Part shown: one piece after another, positions 45,301 through 54,985 of the stretch
Layout: every line of letters starts with the position of its first letter
How positions within the stretch are numbered: position 1 is the first letter of the stretch
NCBI GenBank assembly: GCA_013152415.1
Contig: JAADGI010000007.1
Span: forward strand, 40,704 to 104,703
DNA length: 64,000 nt
Direction of reading: 5' to 3'
Source of the DNA: Gammaproteobacteria bacterium
GTDB taxonomy: Bacteria > Pseudomonadota > Gammaproteobacteria > HyVt-429
Notes under the pieces: model-generated
Seen by the model: the letters and a program-made list of their open reading frames with translations, nothing else
Database searches by the model: none
What the model was told of the DNA's origin: nothing
Position numbers and translations under genes: made by a program

Positions 45301-47922
45301 ATTTGATTTTTTGCTGTCCTTGGGCGGACCATCGCCATCACTGGATAAAACCGACTCACCGGCTGTTACCATTACGGCGGCCACTGAACTCTCTAACAGG
45401 ATATTAACTTGCTGTCTCCAGGGAACAATATCCAGGAATTCCCGGTGGCCGGAGTAGTACCCCTCCACCAAACGTTGAATGGTCTTGTGGGCCTGCTGGA
45501 CAAATTCAAATAGTCCAGTAGAGCGCTGTACCGTGCCCTTCAACACCTTATTCAGGATATCTTCTACAATCCAGGACAGGTCGCCTATATCCACTGCCCC
45601 GGCCAAACGACCACTCCCCTTTAAGGTATGGAATGCCCTGCGCAGCTCCCTGAGTATATTGTCATCGTCCAGGGCATCATGCCATAGGACTAAATTTTCA
45701 CCGCACAATGCCTGGACCTCTTGTGCCTCCTCAATAAATATTTCCAATATGGTAATTTCGAGCCCTGCATCATCGTCCACAAAATCAGCAGCTTGCCCCC
45801 CATCCCCATGATCTCCCGCCAACACAGGGACTGAATCTGAACCAGCAGGGGCATCAAATCCATCCGACTTCAATTGTTTTAGACTGATATCGACCAAGGT
45901 GTCGATGGATCGCCTCAACGTTGGGCCAATATCGGTAGCCAGATTAGAAAGGTCATCAACAACCATGTCGAGCAGGCCCACAATCTCAGTGCTGATTTTT
46001 TCTATGCGTAATTCATCTTTCTGCTTGGCGATAGCACACAAGTCTCGTAATCCCTGTTTCAGATTGCGCAACACAGTGCGGTCACTGGTATCATCTAACC
46101 AGGCATTGAAGTCTTTTTGGATCCCTTCGCTGATGACAACAGGATTCGCCATGGTCGCTCGCTTGGCGGCCATAGCAGCATCCATATCCTCCATCGCCTT
46201 GTCGATCAGGCTGCCAAGATTGTGCCGGCCTTCCTCCAGACCCGCCATATAGGCCTCGACAGAACCCACCGATACCGCAAGTGCATCCAACATCGCATCA
46301 TCCACTGGCAATGTACCGACGCGAGCTTCTTCAATATAACGACGGGTAAGGTTAATGAGTTCTGCAGCACGATCCTGCCCCAACATCTGCATCGCACCCT
46401 GAATTTGATTGAGCTGGCGAGGCACATCATCAAGACTTTCCAGCATGGTGCGATCGGCTGCCAGGGTCTCAAGGGCCTCTTCAACCTTTTGCAAATTGAT
46501 GCTTACTTCACCGGCTACCACTCTCAATAGTTGATTGAATTCTGAGCCCGTCAGTTCCGCTTCAGATATTTCAATGCCTTCCACTCCACCCAAACCATCA
46601 TCAAGCACCGTCTTGCCTGCAATAAGATCACGTAGCGTCTGCAAGCTGCTCTGGATCTGCTTTTGCCAAATCTCGGGTGATCGCTCAAGATCACGGACAC
46701 TATTTTCCGCCAACAACAGCGCACCCGCCATGGGCAGGGAGGCCATTTCCATATTAGTGACACGCCCATCCATAATGGCACGGGTCGCCTCAGCGAGTTC
46801 GTCCAACAACGTCTTGATAGGCTTGGCCCCTAAGGCATCCAGGGTGCTGGACATCATCTTGAGATGGTTTAACAGACCGCCAAGATCACCCTCTGCTGTA
46901 CTATCCGGGTCAAAAAAGACAGACAACATGTCCTGGGCTTTTTCCACCTCATGGATCAGGACGTCACTTGCCGAGCGCAAGGCATCCAGGGCCGGTGGAT
47001 CTAATTTTTCTGCATCGTCGGTCTGACCCGGTATAATGCTGTTTAGGTCAAATGCAGCGCGCAATTCACTCACGCAAGCCCCGTTAGAACTTGCACTACC
47101 AATATAAAATAATAATTCCTTAACCAGGGCATCTGGAGGATCACGGACCAACACTGCCTCACCATCGGCAACCAATCTGCGCATTTGTTGGTCCAAACGT
47201 CCAAACTGCTTTTTAATCGGATTGACAGCCTCCAACCCACCTTCTCGCAAGGCCTCAACCAAACCCTGGGCCACCCACCACAACTGAGCGACTGACCCAA
47301 AACGCGCATTCTTTCGCCATAGACCCAAATACTTATCCATAACCTCTAGCGCAGACATATTGGTACTGTCCTTCAACCAACCCAACAGGGCTGCTTGAAA
47401 TTGATTCCGTAATTTTATTGCTTCAAGGCTTCCACCTTCCGAACTAAAACCAGCAGTGGCATCTTTCTCCTGCGCGGGATAAACAGAAAGATCTGGATTG
47501 AACAAGGTGATTGAGGAAATCTCATCTGCACCCTGCGCACTGCGCAACAGATTAAGAATACCAATTAACCGCAAAGGCACATCAGGATTACCAACCAATA
47601 GATGGTCTAAATATTCAGACAAGGACAGTATGGCGCGGGTAAGGTCCTCGAAAAATTCATCCTTGATAGATATTTTTTCGTTTAATATAGCATCGGCGAG
47701 GGATTCAATTTCTTGCGAGAGTAAGGCGGCACCATCAAGCTCCACCATTTGCAAGGTTCCGGTGACCTGGTGGATGTGGGTAATGAAAAACCGTAGCCGA
47801 GTGGTGTCGGAAATATTCTCGGCATAAGATTCTAGCGCCAAGCGTGCCTGCTTAAGCGTATTTTCAATTTCGTTCTTTACCCAACCCAGGGTGCTTGGAT
47901 CTACTCTGCTCGACATAGTCAT
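42331..47922 (-). CDS. chpA: ChpA/PilL-type hybrid CheA histidine kinase
   Basis: The 1863-residue kinase contains an N-terminal FimL-like region and at least three canonical Hpt domains with histidines at about 765 (RAFHTLKGSG), 925 (RATHTLAGSS) and 1085 (RILHTLKGSA). A CheA dimerisation and ATPase core follows (EHIIRNAIDHGIE near 1450, FHISDDGRGLD, SGRGVGMDVV), then a CheW-like domain and a C-terminal receiver (VMVVDDSLTVR; Asp about 1787 in LVDIEMPRMDGYE). It should phosphorylate PilG and PilH to control type IV pilus retraction and cAMP. It is shorter than the 2472-residue ChpA of P. aeruginosa, with fewer Hpt modules. Confidence 0.95.
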   Translation of the reverse strand: MTMSSRVDPSTLGWVKNEIENTLKQARLALESYAENISDTTRLRFFITHIHQVTGTLQMVELDGAALLSQEIESLADAILNEKISIKDEFFEDLTRAILSLSEYLDHLLVGNPDVPLRLIGILNLLRSAQGADEISSITLFNPDLSVYPAQEKDATAGFSSEGGSLEAIKLRNQFQAALLGWLKDSTNMSALEVMDKYLGLWRKNARFGSVAQLWWVAQGLVEALREGGLEAVNPIKKQFGRLDQQMRRLVADGEAVLVRDPPDALVKELLFYIGSASSNGACVSELRAAFDLNSIIPGQTDDAEKLDPPALDALRSASDVLIHEVEKAQDMLSVFFDPDSTAEGDLGGLLNHLKMMSSTLDALGAKPIKTLLDELAEATRAIMDGRVTNMEMASLPMAGALLLAENSVRDLERSPEIWQKQIQSSLQTLRDLIAGKTVLDDGLGGVEGIEISEAELTGSEFNQLLRVVAGEVSINLQKVEEALETLAADRTMLESLDDVPRQLNQIQGAMQMLGQDRAAELINLTRRYIEEARVGTLPVDDAMLDALAVSVGSVEAYMAGLEEGRHNLGSLIDKAMEDMDAAMAAKRATMANPVVISEGIQKDFNAWLDDTSDRTVLRNLKQGLRDLCAIAKQKDELRIEKISTEIVGLLDMVVDDLSNLATDIGPTLRRSIDTLVDISLKQLKSDGFDAPAGSDSVPVLAGDHGDGGQAADFVDDDAGLEITILEIFIEEAQEVQALCGENLVLWHDALDDDNILRELRRAFHTLKGSGRLAGAVDIGDLSWIVEDILNKVLKGTVQRSTGLFEFVQQAHKTIQRLVEGYYSGHREFLDIVPWRQQVNILLESSVAAVMVTAGESVLSSDGDGPPKDSKKSNFVGATEGQVGAVTMGIFVNEAQGHLDVIRRELTAYDAPDVIQYVSSELLRATHTLAGSSRSVGLTLVANLCEAMEATLAMYLHYVRPLEEAERQLLKQASESISIVTRNFELGEPVDEDIVLNVNNLAQSFNTYIEFEPDHEPWYVASPANIESVVEDSAEAVGSELGVDVDLHSIFLEEAIDLLAQLNEALELWRKEPSNMDAVGALKRILHTLKGSARTLGVNLVGDLSHHTEGLLEMVESGVRMPEPQLIDLLVEVHDSLVRVLDQMQAHQPLSIGGDLDARVLVAMSQAFDDIVEVDDTDSDESFPVSPSSKQPDLDQVDIPLDPVEEWGSVSSEITEPDQVLPQESEAQHQKEAVPRPSSALKADQTAESLGASTIGTPQTSVVRVNQNLLTNLSNYAGEVSIARSRIQLQVGGFKENLKELRGSVSRFREQIRELEIQAESQIMARPEETESEMEHGFDPLEFDRYTKMQYLSRSLAESLNDLSTIQTGLDSDAGAVEIALQQQARLNTELQEGLMKTRLVSFSSQVPRLRHMARQVARELGKNVEMEFSGTEVEVDRNMLDRMLGPLEHIIRNAIDHGIETETERTTIDKPSQGHIRMECKSEGNDIVFHISDDGRGLDTELIRRQALEHGLINEFSTLSDSDLAQFIMVPGFTTRNEVTQVSGRGVGMDVVHNEVRQLGGHVSVDSRAGEGTSIIIYLPLNLSVMQALIIQTGDQPFAIPVSSVVNIIKVKSSALQSTNQDGEPCLDYLGTRYPLMNLRTSLGFSRLTKVNTKVPVLLVRAGDHQVAMEIDDLVGTQEIVVKPLGPQIADVQGIEGATVLGDGGVVLILDLSALWVGKDVVWSISAEASPSKERRPLVMVVDDSLTVRTVTDRHLRKHGMDVVLAKDGVDAVEKLRDTLPDVMLVDIEMPRMDGYELTARIRSDPDPVASQVPIIIITSRAGAKHKQKAMDLGADIYLTKPYQEETLVAEIEQVLGSRTVH

Positions 47923-47998
47923 GAGGTAACAACTCTGGCCTGAGACCGGCTGCTGAGTAACTCAATCTGCTTGATGATCGATCACTGCTCTTTAACAA

Positions 47999-50125
47999 CT
48001 AGGCCGGTAATTTAAAACCGGCCACGGAGGCTTGCAGCTCTCGCACTAAATCAGACAGCTGACCCAGTGCATCTGCTGCATCCTGAGTACCTGCGGAAGT
48101 CTTGTCGGTGGTCTCCCTGATCAAGTTCATAGCTGAAGTAACTGATGATGCCTTCTTGGATTGATCATGGGCGGCCTCCGCCATAGATTCGATAAGTTCA
48201 GATAGCTGTGACGATACAGACTCAATCTCACTGAGCGATTGACCGGCATCGTCCGCGACTTTTACCCCTTCGACCACACCTAAAGTGGCCTCCTCCATAG
48301 ATGCTACCACCTCGTTGGTATCGGCCTGAATAGTTTTGACCAAGTCGGTAATTTGTTTGGTTGCCTCAGCAGAACGCTCCGCCAGGCGCTGCACTTCGTC
48401 GGCCACCACTGCGAAACCACGGCCTGCCTCACCGGCCATGGCCGCCTGAATCGCTGCGTTCAGCGACAAGATGTTTGTTTGCTCGGCGATATCATCAATA
48501 AGCTCGACAATCTCACCAATTTGCTGCGAGCTCTCACCCAGCCGTTTAATACGCTTGGAAGTCTCCTGAATCTGTCCACGCATTTCATCCAATCGGGCAA
48601 TAGTATTACGCACCGCATCGGCACCACGCTTGGCCACATCCACTGAACCATGAGCGACCACCGCAGACTGTTTCGCCTCCAGAGACATCTCTTCCATATT
48701 ATGCGTCATCTGCTGTAAGTCTTCGCTGGCTGCTGCAATTTCCTGGGCCTGACGTTTGCTGGCAGTAGACAGCTGGATTGTAGCCTCGCGGGTTTCTTCA
48801 GACTCCCTTGCCACTGACAGTGCAGTCGCGTTGATACTTGCCACAATATTGCGCATCTCTTTGACAGCAAAATTAATTGAGTCAGCGATTGCCCCGGTAA
48901 TCTGATCACCCACAGTAGGCTGGATCGTCAGGTCGCCGTCTGCCAGATTACCCATTTCATCCAGCAATTGAAGAATCGCATCCTGGGATTGTTTGTGTTG
49001 TTCGGCGCTGGCACGAGCTCGTTCCCGTGCTTCACTCACCAGGGCAAACACGAACAGAACCAGAAAGACCACCGCCACCAAACCCAAGACAGTGGGCGCA
49101 ATCTTGGCATAACCCATGGTGGGATTTAAACCGGAATACGCGGAGACCAGGTCCTGCACACGCTTTAACATGGTGTCAGATTCCTGGGTGATCAATGTCG
49201 CCGCCCGCTGTGCCACAAAGAATTCAGCCACCTTGTCCAGGATGCCGGAAATATTGGTCTCCATTTCTGCAAAAGTATTATCGACCTGATCCAACTTGGC
49301 AGACAGACTGGGGTTGGCTTGCTTACGCAGGCGTTTATTGATGTCCTTAAACTGCTTTACATCCTTACCAAATTGGGTGGCAGCCACCGCAGCACTGGCA
49401 CCCCCCATGGCAAACACATTGACGTCCTTAGTGATGCGTTGACTCAGTGTGCGCTGTAATCCAGCGAGATTGAGTCGCCTGGGAGAAGGGTTGGTACTGG
49501 CCAAGGCCTCCACCACTTCGTCCGCCTGCGCCAACACCAAGGGACTCAATTCGTTAACAATTTGCACATGATCATGCATTGCCGACAAGGGTTGTCGCTG
49601 CTGAACAATCAGATTCACGTTGTGACGCATAGTTTGCCACAACTCTTGCACGGGTTTTAAAGCAAACCTTGTCGAGTCCGGACCTGGATCGATACCCTCA
49701 GCGGGCAGCCCTTTATCCAGAACATGCAGGGCTTGATCAAAATTCTTTTGGGCCTCCTCCAGGGTGGCAAATACACGAGGATTACCCAGCACCGCCTCAC
49801 GGGCATCTTTGGCAATACGCTGAGACCCCATCAGCATGGAACTGGCGTACTCCACATACAAGGCCTGAGCCGCGCTCAATCGTGCGTCGTATGCCAACAA
49901 CACAACCAAGGCAACAAGACTGACCACCATCCCGACACCCAGAAACCAGAGATTGGTTAGCAACTTGCGCAGAGGGGCGGGTAAAAACCGATAACCTATG
50001 GGTGTCTGGGCACCAGCAACCATCAACGTATCATCTTGTCCAATCTCAGTGAAATCAGCGGTGTTTTGCTTTGCTGTCGTTTGTGTGGCCAATGTATCAC
50101 TCATCGCTTTTTTTGCTGTTGCCAT
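47999..50125 (-). CDS. pilJ: PilJ methyl-accepting chemotaxis protein
   Basis: The start at 50125 ([15 protein letters not shown]) follows AGAGGT and gives 708 residues. Two membrane helices flank a periplasmic PilJ sensor (about residues 55-330), then a HAMP-like linker and the signalling domain with the conserved hairpin [20 protein letters not shown]. PilJ is the receptor of the Pil-Chp system and is thought to detect pilus or surface engagement. The gene lies between pilI and chpA as expected. Confidence 0.95.
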   Translation of the reverse strand: MATAKKAMSDTLATQTTAKQNTADFTEIGQDDTLMVAGAQTPIGYRFLPAPLRKLLTNLWFLGVGMVVSLVALVVLLAYDARLSAAQALYVEYASSMLMGSQRIAKDAREAVLGNPRVFATLEEAQKNFDQALHVLDKGLPAEGIDPGPDSTRFALKPVQELWQTMRHNVNLIVQQRQPLSAMHDHVQIVNELSPLVLAQADEVVEALASTNPSPRRLNLAGLQRTLSQRITKDVNVFAMGGASAAVAATQFGKDVKQFKDINKRLRKQANPSLSAKLDQVDNTFAEMETNISGILDKVAEFFVAQRAATLITQESDTMLKRVQDLVSAYSGLNPTMGYAKIAPTVLGLVAVVFLVLFVFALVSEARERARASAEQHKQSQDAILQLLDEMGNLADGDLTIQPTVGDQITGAIADSINFAVKEMRNIVASINATALSVARESEETREATIQLSTASKRQAQEIAAASEDLQQMTHNMEEMSLEAKQSAVVAHGSVDVAKRGADAVRNTIARLDEMRGQIQETSKRIKRLGESSQQIGEIVELIDDIAEQTNILSLNAAIQAAMAGEAGRGFAVVADEVQRLAERSAEATKQITDLVKTIQADTNEVVASMEEATLGVVEGVKVADDAGQSLSEIESVSSQLSELIESMAEAAHDQSKKASSVTSAMNLIRETTDKTSAGTQDAADALGQLSDLVRELQASVAGFKLPA

Positions 50126-50226
50126 TAGAATTACCTCTAAACTTGTCCTTATGCACTGCCCGAACAACCTGACTCAGACAATGTTTCGAGCGCCCTGCCC
50201 ATGGAAGCGAAACTGCCACACCTTAA

Positions 50227-50775
50227 CTATGCGGCAACATGCAGAAAACTATCCGCCTGAGATAAACGCTGCAAATCCAACCACTGCCAGCGCACATGGT
50301 CCTGGACAAATGAACCCTTTAAATATTTGCTTATTGGACCCTCCGATTCTGATACATGGCGCATTTCTTCGTCCTCATAGAAATATTTCATACCAGAAAC
50401 CTCCCCCACCAACACTGCGCTCCTGATGAGGGGATCATTAATTATCAGCAAGCGGCTTTTGTCATCTATCTCCACCGGAAGGAGCCCAAAAAAATCGGCA
50501 AGATCAACAACTGAAAGTAATTCACCACGCACATTGGCCACACCCCTCAACCAGCGCTTGGTCAGAGGTACCGGAGTCAGTGTAACCAGAGGTACAACCT
50601 CACTGATTTCGCCCAGGGCAACCACAAAACCCTGGTCTTCCAGCTTAACTGCCAAACCACTCCACACTGCGGGCGTTTCAACCTGCTCCGGCAAACCCGG
50701 CGCCGAAGTCCGCGCTTCATCATCCAAGCACTGCAACAGACTTAGGGGGTTACCAGCTGCTTGAGAAGTGGCCAT
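50227..50775 (-). CDS. pilI: PilI, CheW-like adaptor
   Basis: The 182-residue CheW-domain protein (FVVALGEISEVVPLVTLTPV, then TKRWLRGVANVRGELLSVVD and LADFFGLLP) links PilJ to the ChpA kinase. The N-terminal 25 residues are an extension seen in PilI proteins. It starts nine bases after pilH and precedes pilJ by 101 bases. Confidence 0.94.
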   Translation of the reverse strand: MATSQAAGNPLSLLQCLDDEARTSAPGLPEQVETPAVWSGLAVKLEDQGFVVALGEISEVVPLVTLTPVPLTKRWLRGVANVRGELLSVVDLADFFGLLPVEIDDKSRLLIINDPLIRSAVLVGEVSGMKYFYEDEEMRHVSESEGPISKYLKGSFVQDHVRWQWLDLQRLSQADSFLHVAA

Positions 50776-50784
50776 GGCTATGGG

Positions 50785-51147
50785 TTAAAGAGACTGAATC
50801 TTACCCATCAAGGTTTTTTCATCTATAGGCTTAACCAAATAATCCTTGGCACCCTGACGTAAACCCCAAACACGGTCTGTCTCCTGGCCTTTGGTTGAAA
50901 CAATAAGAATTGGGATCGATGCCGTGTCTGGATTTTTTGAAATGGCCCGCGTCGCCTCAAAACCATTCATACCGGGCATAACGATATCCATCAAGATTAA
51001 ATCCGGCTGTTCCGATTTCGACAACTCAATGGCCTCCTCACCGCTTTGGGCGGGGACCACCGAATAACCATTCTTGCTCAAAATCTCACTCAACAGATGG
51101 AGGTCTGTCGGTGAATCGTCTACCACTAGCACTTTCTTTGCGTCCAT
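50785..51147 (-). CDS. pilH: PilH, CheY-like response regulator
   Basis: I used ATG 51147 (MDAKKVLVVDDSPTDLHLL), giving 120 residues, the size of PilH; an earlier ATG at 51180 adds an unrelated leader. The phospho-acceptor Asp is in LILMDIVMPGMNGFE, with Thr in VSTKGQE and Lys in YLVKPIDEKTL. PilH modulates retraction by acting on PilT or as a phosphate sink. It is 74 bases after pilG. Confidence 0.94.
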   Translation of the reverse strand: MDAKKVLVVDDSPTDLHLLSEILSKNGYSVVPAQSGEEAIELSKSEQPDLILMDIVMPGMNGFEATRAISKNPDTASIPILIVSTKGQETDRVWGLRQGAKDYLVKPIDEKTLMGKIQSL

Positions 51148-51221
51148 CTTTCTTAATACCCCAAATTTAAGCCAACACAATTATTAGGATTCGTTGGTCT
51201 CCCAAGTGACGGTACTGCATC

Positions 51222-51638
51222 TTAACCATGATCTGTCCCGGTTATTTCAATCTCCCTCGAAGAACGTTTTTCTTTTTTGACATGCTTGTTGATTGCCTGG
51301 ACAAGCTCTTGCTGGGTAAAGGGTTTGTTTACATGCTCTTCCGACCCTGCTATTCGCCCTCGCGCCCGATCAAACAGTCCATCCTTGCTAGACAACATGA
51401 CCACCGGCGTATTCTTGAATTGACTATTGTTCTTGATCAAAGAACAAGTCTGATAACCATCAAGACGCGGCATCATGATATCGACAAATATGATATCCGG
51501 CTGGTGATCTGTGATCATAGACATGGCCTCGAAACCGTCAGACGCAGTAAATACGTTATAACCGGCCTTCTTAAGCAATGCCTCGGTGGTTCGACGAATT
51601 GTATTGCTATCGTCAATCACCATTACCTTGATTGTCAT
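51222..51638 (-). CDS. pilG: PilG, CheY-like response regulator
   Basis: The 138-residue receiver domain (MTIKVMVIDDSNTIRRTTEA) has its phospho-Asp in IIFVDIMMPRLDGYQ and the switch Lys in EEHVNKPFTQQELV. PilG is the main output regulator of the Pil-Chp pathway and promotes pilus extension. It is the first gene of the leftward operon pilG-pilH-pilI-pilJ-chpA-cheW. Confidence 0.95.
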   Translation of the reverse strand: MTIKVMVIDDSNTIRRTTEALLKKAGYNVFTASDGFEAMSMITDHQPDIIFVDIMMPRLDGYQTCSLIKNNSQFKNTPVVMLSSKDGLFDRARGRIAGSEEHVNKPFTQQELVQAINKHVKKEKRSSREIEITGTDHG

Positions 51639-52084
51639 ATCCGCACCTCATACCCCATAGCGCAGCACGTACTCGGCATGGGGACGGCCACCTGACTGAA
51701 TTCTAAAGTAGTTTCTGCATTTCCACACTTATGACTATGATCCAGTAGCATAACTTCTACCCTAAAGCCAACTTTAAGGCACCGGGCTATGGTACCAGAA
51801 GAAAGCCCCCTAGGGGCTATATTATCCCAGGGAGCAATCAATCCGGTAGTCCATACCGAATCGTCATGAAAAACCACCCATACAAGCGACAATAAGGGCA
51901 CCGTAGCCCCTTATTGGCAAGCTCCATCATTGGCCACCAAATCTATCTAACTTGTTAATATTTATAATTATAATAATATTCCCGGGACCCGCCTCAGGAC
52001 CAAACCGATATAATATAGTAGGCCGGATTAGCGGTGTAAATCCCAATTTCACGGGAAATGGCCGCAAACTGTTACAATGGTCTC
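51639..52084. other. Divergent promoter region between pilG and gshA
   Basis: The 446-bp stretch must carry promoters for both divergent operons. It includes a 15-bp palindrome AGCCCCCTAGGGGCT at 51804-51818 and an AT-rich run (TTAATATTTATAATTATAATAA at 51955-51976). No sigma-54 GG-N10-GC element was seen. No gene is supported. Confidence 0.45.
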
Positions 52085-53389
52085 ATGCCTGTTAATCAAG
52101 TCCATGCCGTACCCCATCTCACCACTGCCTTATCCGGTCCCCTGCAAGAAATCGAGGAACACCTGCTTAAACACCAAACCCATATTGAACAGTGGTTTCG
52201 CGGCCAGTGGCAGACCACCCGGGCACCGTTCTATGCCTCGGTGGACCTGCGCAATGCTGGTTTTAAGCTGGCCCCGGTGGACACCAATCTGTTCCCGGCC
52301 GGGTTCAACAACCTGAACCCAGCCTTTTTGCCCCTGTGCATTCAGGCCGTCCAGTTTGCCGCCGAACACTACTGCCAGCACGCCTCCAACGTCGTGCTGA
52401 TTCCGGAACGTCACACCCGTAATCAGTTTTATCTGGAGAGTGTGGCTTCCCTGGTCAATATCCTGGAATTGGCCGGCTTCAACGTCCGCGTGGGATCGTT
52501 GTCGGAAGACCAGGATAGCCCTGAACTGCTGGAGCTCCCCTCTGGGCGCACGCTCAGACGCGAACCACTCAGCCGCGACGGTAATCAACTACGTATCGGT
52601 GACTTCAAGCCTTGTTTCGTGCTTCTGAATAACGATCTTTCTGCGGGCCGTCCAGCAATACTGGAAGGCCTGGAACAACCTGTTATACCCCCCCTCAATA
52701 TGGGCTGGTCGAATCGTCTTAAGTCGGATCATTTTGCTCACTACCGGCGGGTGGTGGCGGAATTCGCCAAACTGGTCGATATCGACCCCTGGCTGATGGA
52801 CCCCATATTTCGCCGCTGTGGAAAAATAGACTATATGAAACGGGAAGGGGAGGAGTGTCTGGTACGCAATGTCACGGAGGTCCTTGATGCTGTTCAGGCA
52901 AAATACAACGAATATGGAATTGATCAACGGCCCTTCGTGTTTGTAAAGTCCGATTCGGGTACCTACGGCATGAATGTCATGGTTGTACATAGTATCGATG
53001 AGGTAGCCGCACTCAATCGCAAGCAGCGTTCAAAGATGGCGCGTGGTAAAGAAGGCGCGGACATTACCGATGTGATCGTACAAGAAGGGGTGTATACCTT
53101 TGAGACCTGGGGAAACGACCAGGCAGTAGCAGAACCGGTGGTCTACATGATTGATCGCTTCGTGGTCGGTGGTTTTTATCGCGTCCACGCAGACCGCGGT
53201 GTACATGACAACCTAAATGCCCCAGGGATGCACTTTGAACCCCTGGCCTTCGCCGAGTCAGGTGCCACCTGCTATCGTAGCAAGACCCCTAGTGCCAGCC
53301 CAAACCGGTTCTATGCCTACGGCGTGGTTGCACGCTTGGCCTTACTCAGTGCCGCCCACGAGCTGGCCAACAGCGATGGCATCTCCTAG
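52085..53389 (+). CDS. gshA: Glutamate-cysteine ligase (proteobacterial GshA type)
   Basis: Starting at ATG 52085 (MPVNQVHAVPHLTTALSGPL) the product is 434 residues; an ATG at 52058 is also possible. The sequence matches the GshA family defined from Acidithiobacillus ferrooxidans: FYASVDLRNAGFKLAPVDTN, then FPAGFNNL, FVKSDSGTYGMNVMVV and YRVHADRGVHDNLNAPGM. It is unrelated to the E. coli-type enzyme. It forms gamma-glutamylcysteine. gshB follows after a 429-bp gap that is filled with inverted repeats. Confidence 0.92.
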   Translation: MPVNQVHAVPHLTTALSGPLQEIEEHLLKHQTHIEQWFRGQWQTTRAPFYASVDLRNAGFKLAPVDTNLFPAGFNNLNPAFLPLCIQAVQFAAEHYCQHASNVVLIPERHTRNQFYLESVASLVNILELAGFNVRVGSLSEDQDSPELLELPSGRTLRREPLSRDGNQLRIGDFKPCFVLLNNDLSAGRPAILEGLEQPVIPPLNMGWSNRLKSDHFAHYRRVVAEFAKLVDIDPWLMDPIFRRCGKIDYMKREGEECLVRNVTEVLDAVQAKYNEYGIDQRPFVFVKSDSGTYGMNVMVVHSIDEVAALNRKQRSKMARGKEGADITDVIVQEGVYTFETWGNDQAVAEPVVYMIDRFVVGGFYRVHADRGVHDNLNAPGMHFEPLAFAESGATCYRSKTPSASPNRFYAYGVVARLALLSAAHELANSDGIS

Positions 53390-53445
53390 GTATCGCGGCG
53401 AAAATGGTGCAGGGAGACGACCCGTGTATGGCTTGAGAACAGATA

Positions 53446-53666
53446 CTCTCGCAAAGGCGCCAAGCACGCAAAGAATGATTGAGTTTATTCAGCTATTGAG
53501 AACTGCATAAGCTATGTCCTACACTTCGTCGTTCCCGAAAGCGGGAATCCAGAAACCAACAAAATACTGTTTTCCGCATCACGTGTGGAATGACAGACAT
53601 AGGACATTAATTTTGCCGTCTTCAATGGCCGCCTTTTTCTTTGCGTGCTTGGCGCCTTTGCGAGAG
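53446..53666. repeat. Nested inverted-repeat element between gshA and gshB
   Basis: The outer arms, 53446-53475 and 53637-53666, are perfect 30-bp inverted copies beginning CTCTCGCAAAGGCGCCAAGC. Inside lies a second inverted pair (ATGTCCTACACTTCGTCGTT from 53514; the inverse ends TAGGACAT at 53607) and the dispersed motif GTTCCCGAAAGCGGGAATCC at 53531. The structure resembles one non-autonomous element inserted in another. It separates two genes that should be co-expressed. A further repeat-like stretch (TGTAGGAGCGAACTTCCGCT, 53678-53697) follows. Confidence 0.72.
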
Positions 53667-53818
53667 CCTATTATTAATGTAGGAGCGAACTTCCGCTCAC
53701 AATCCCATAGATTCGCACCTGGGGTCGCTATCGGCGTCGTGCCTACCGTGACATTAGCACCTCCATGTGCGCCAAGGCACTCCTACACCTACAGTCACTC
53801 TGGCTCAAGGAAGCATTG

Positions 53819-54760
53819 ATGCGTCTAGGCGTGGTAATGGACCCCATCGGCTCCATCAACAAAAAGAAAGACAGCACCTACGCCATGCTGTTAGAGGCCC
53901 AGCACCGTGGCTGGGAAATCCGCTATATGGAACAGGCGGACCTGTTTGCCAGTGACGGCAAGGCCTATGCACGCAGTCAATCCCTCACTCTGAACGATGA
54001 CCCTCAAGCCTGGTTTAGCCTGGCCGATGAGTCCACCGCCGAACTGGCTGCGCTGGATTGTATTTTAATGCGCAAGGACCCACCATTTGATATGGAGTAT
54101 GTCTACACCACCCACCTCCTGGAACTGGCCCATCAAGCCGGTTGCCTGGTAGTCAATCACCCCCGGGGGCTGCGCGACATCAACGAGAAGATGTTCACCT
54201 TATGGTTCAACCCGTGCACGCCCCCTACCCTGGTAAGCCGCCAAGCGGATCGGCTGCGTGCGTTTTTGGCACAACACCAAGACATCATCCTCAAACCCCT
54301 GGATGGAATGGGGGGGGCCTCCATTTTTCGGCTGCGAAAAGAGGACCCCAATATCAGCGTTATCATTGAGACCCTGACCGAACACGGTCAACGTTCGGCC
54401 ATGGCGCAACGTTTTATTCCCGAGATCAGCGCCGGTGACAAACGCATACTGCTTATTGATGGCGAACCCATAGCCTACGCCCTGGCGCGCATCCCCGCTC
54501 CCGGTGAAACCCGTGGCAACCTGGCTGCCGGGGGTCACGGTGAAGGCGTGGAACTCAGTGAGCGAGATCGCTGGATCTGTTCGCAAGTGGGTCCCTCCCT
54601 AAAGGAGCGCGGTATATTGTTTGCCGGTATTGATGTCATTGGCGACTATCTGACAGAAATTAATGTGACCAGCCCCACCTGCATTCGGGAATTAGACAGC
54701 CTCTACAACCTCAACATCAGCGCAACATTGTTAGATACCATAGAGAAGCGTTGTCAGTAA
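53819..54760 (+). CDS. gshB: Glutathione synthetase
   Basis: Starting at ATG 53819 (MRLGVVMDPIGSINKKKDST) the product is 313 residues, the normal size. The upstream in-frame ATG at 53765 lies in repeat DNA and was not chosen. ATP-grasp motifs are ILKPLDGMGGASIFRL, RFIPEISAGDKRILLIDG and the metal site TEINVTSPTCIREL. It joins gamma-glutamylcysteine and glycine. The following genes tonB-yqgE-yqgF keep the order seen in pseudomonads. Confidence 0.95.
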   Translation: MRLGVVMDPIGSINKKKDSTYAMLLEAQHRGWEIRYMEQADLFASDGKAYARSQSLTLNDDPQAWFSLADESTAELAALDCILMRKDPPFDMEYVYTTHLLELAHQAGCLVVNHPRGLRDINEKMFTLWFNPCTPPTLVSRQADRLRAFLAQHQDIILKPLDGMGGASIFRLRKEDPNISVIIETLTEHGQRSAMAQRFIPEISAGDKRILLIDGEPIAYALARIPAPGETRGNLAAGGHGEGVELSERDRWICSQVGPSLKERGILFAGIDVIGDYLTEINVTSPTCIRELDSLYNLNISATLLDTIEKRCQ

Positions 54761-54836
54761 GCACACTCTTCTACAAGCATCCATTTATCATTCAGAATGA
54801 ACCGAGGAATCTAAACCAAAAGGATTCCTGCTAAAC

Positions 54837-54951
54837 GCGGAGGGCGCCAAGGCGCAGAGCACGCAAAGAAACCACTGCCTCTACACACGTAGTTTAGATT
54901 CAACAATCACAGCATCAATCTCTGCGACCTCTGCGCCTTGGCGCCCTCCGC
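54837..54951. repeat. Inverted-repeat pair upstream of apbE
   Basis: Perfect 23-bp inverted arms begin GCGGAGGGCGCCAAGGCGCA at 54837-54859 and end at 54951 (54929-54951). The 69-bp interior has no coding capacity. A related single arm (TCTCTGCGAATCCTTTGCGC...) occurs at 21129-21165 near lnt, and the element at 53446 has a similar GGCGCCAAG core. These are members of a dispersed intergenic repeat family. Confidence 0.7.
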
Positions 54952-54985
54952 ATCACCACAAAATGAAGGGGAGCACATAAATACG

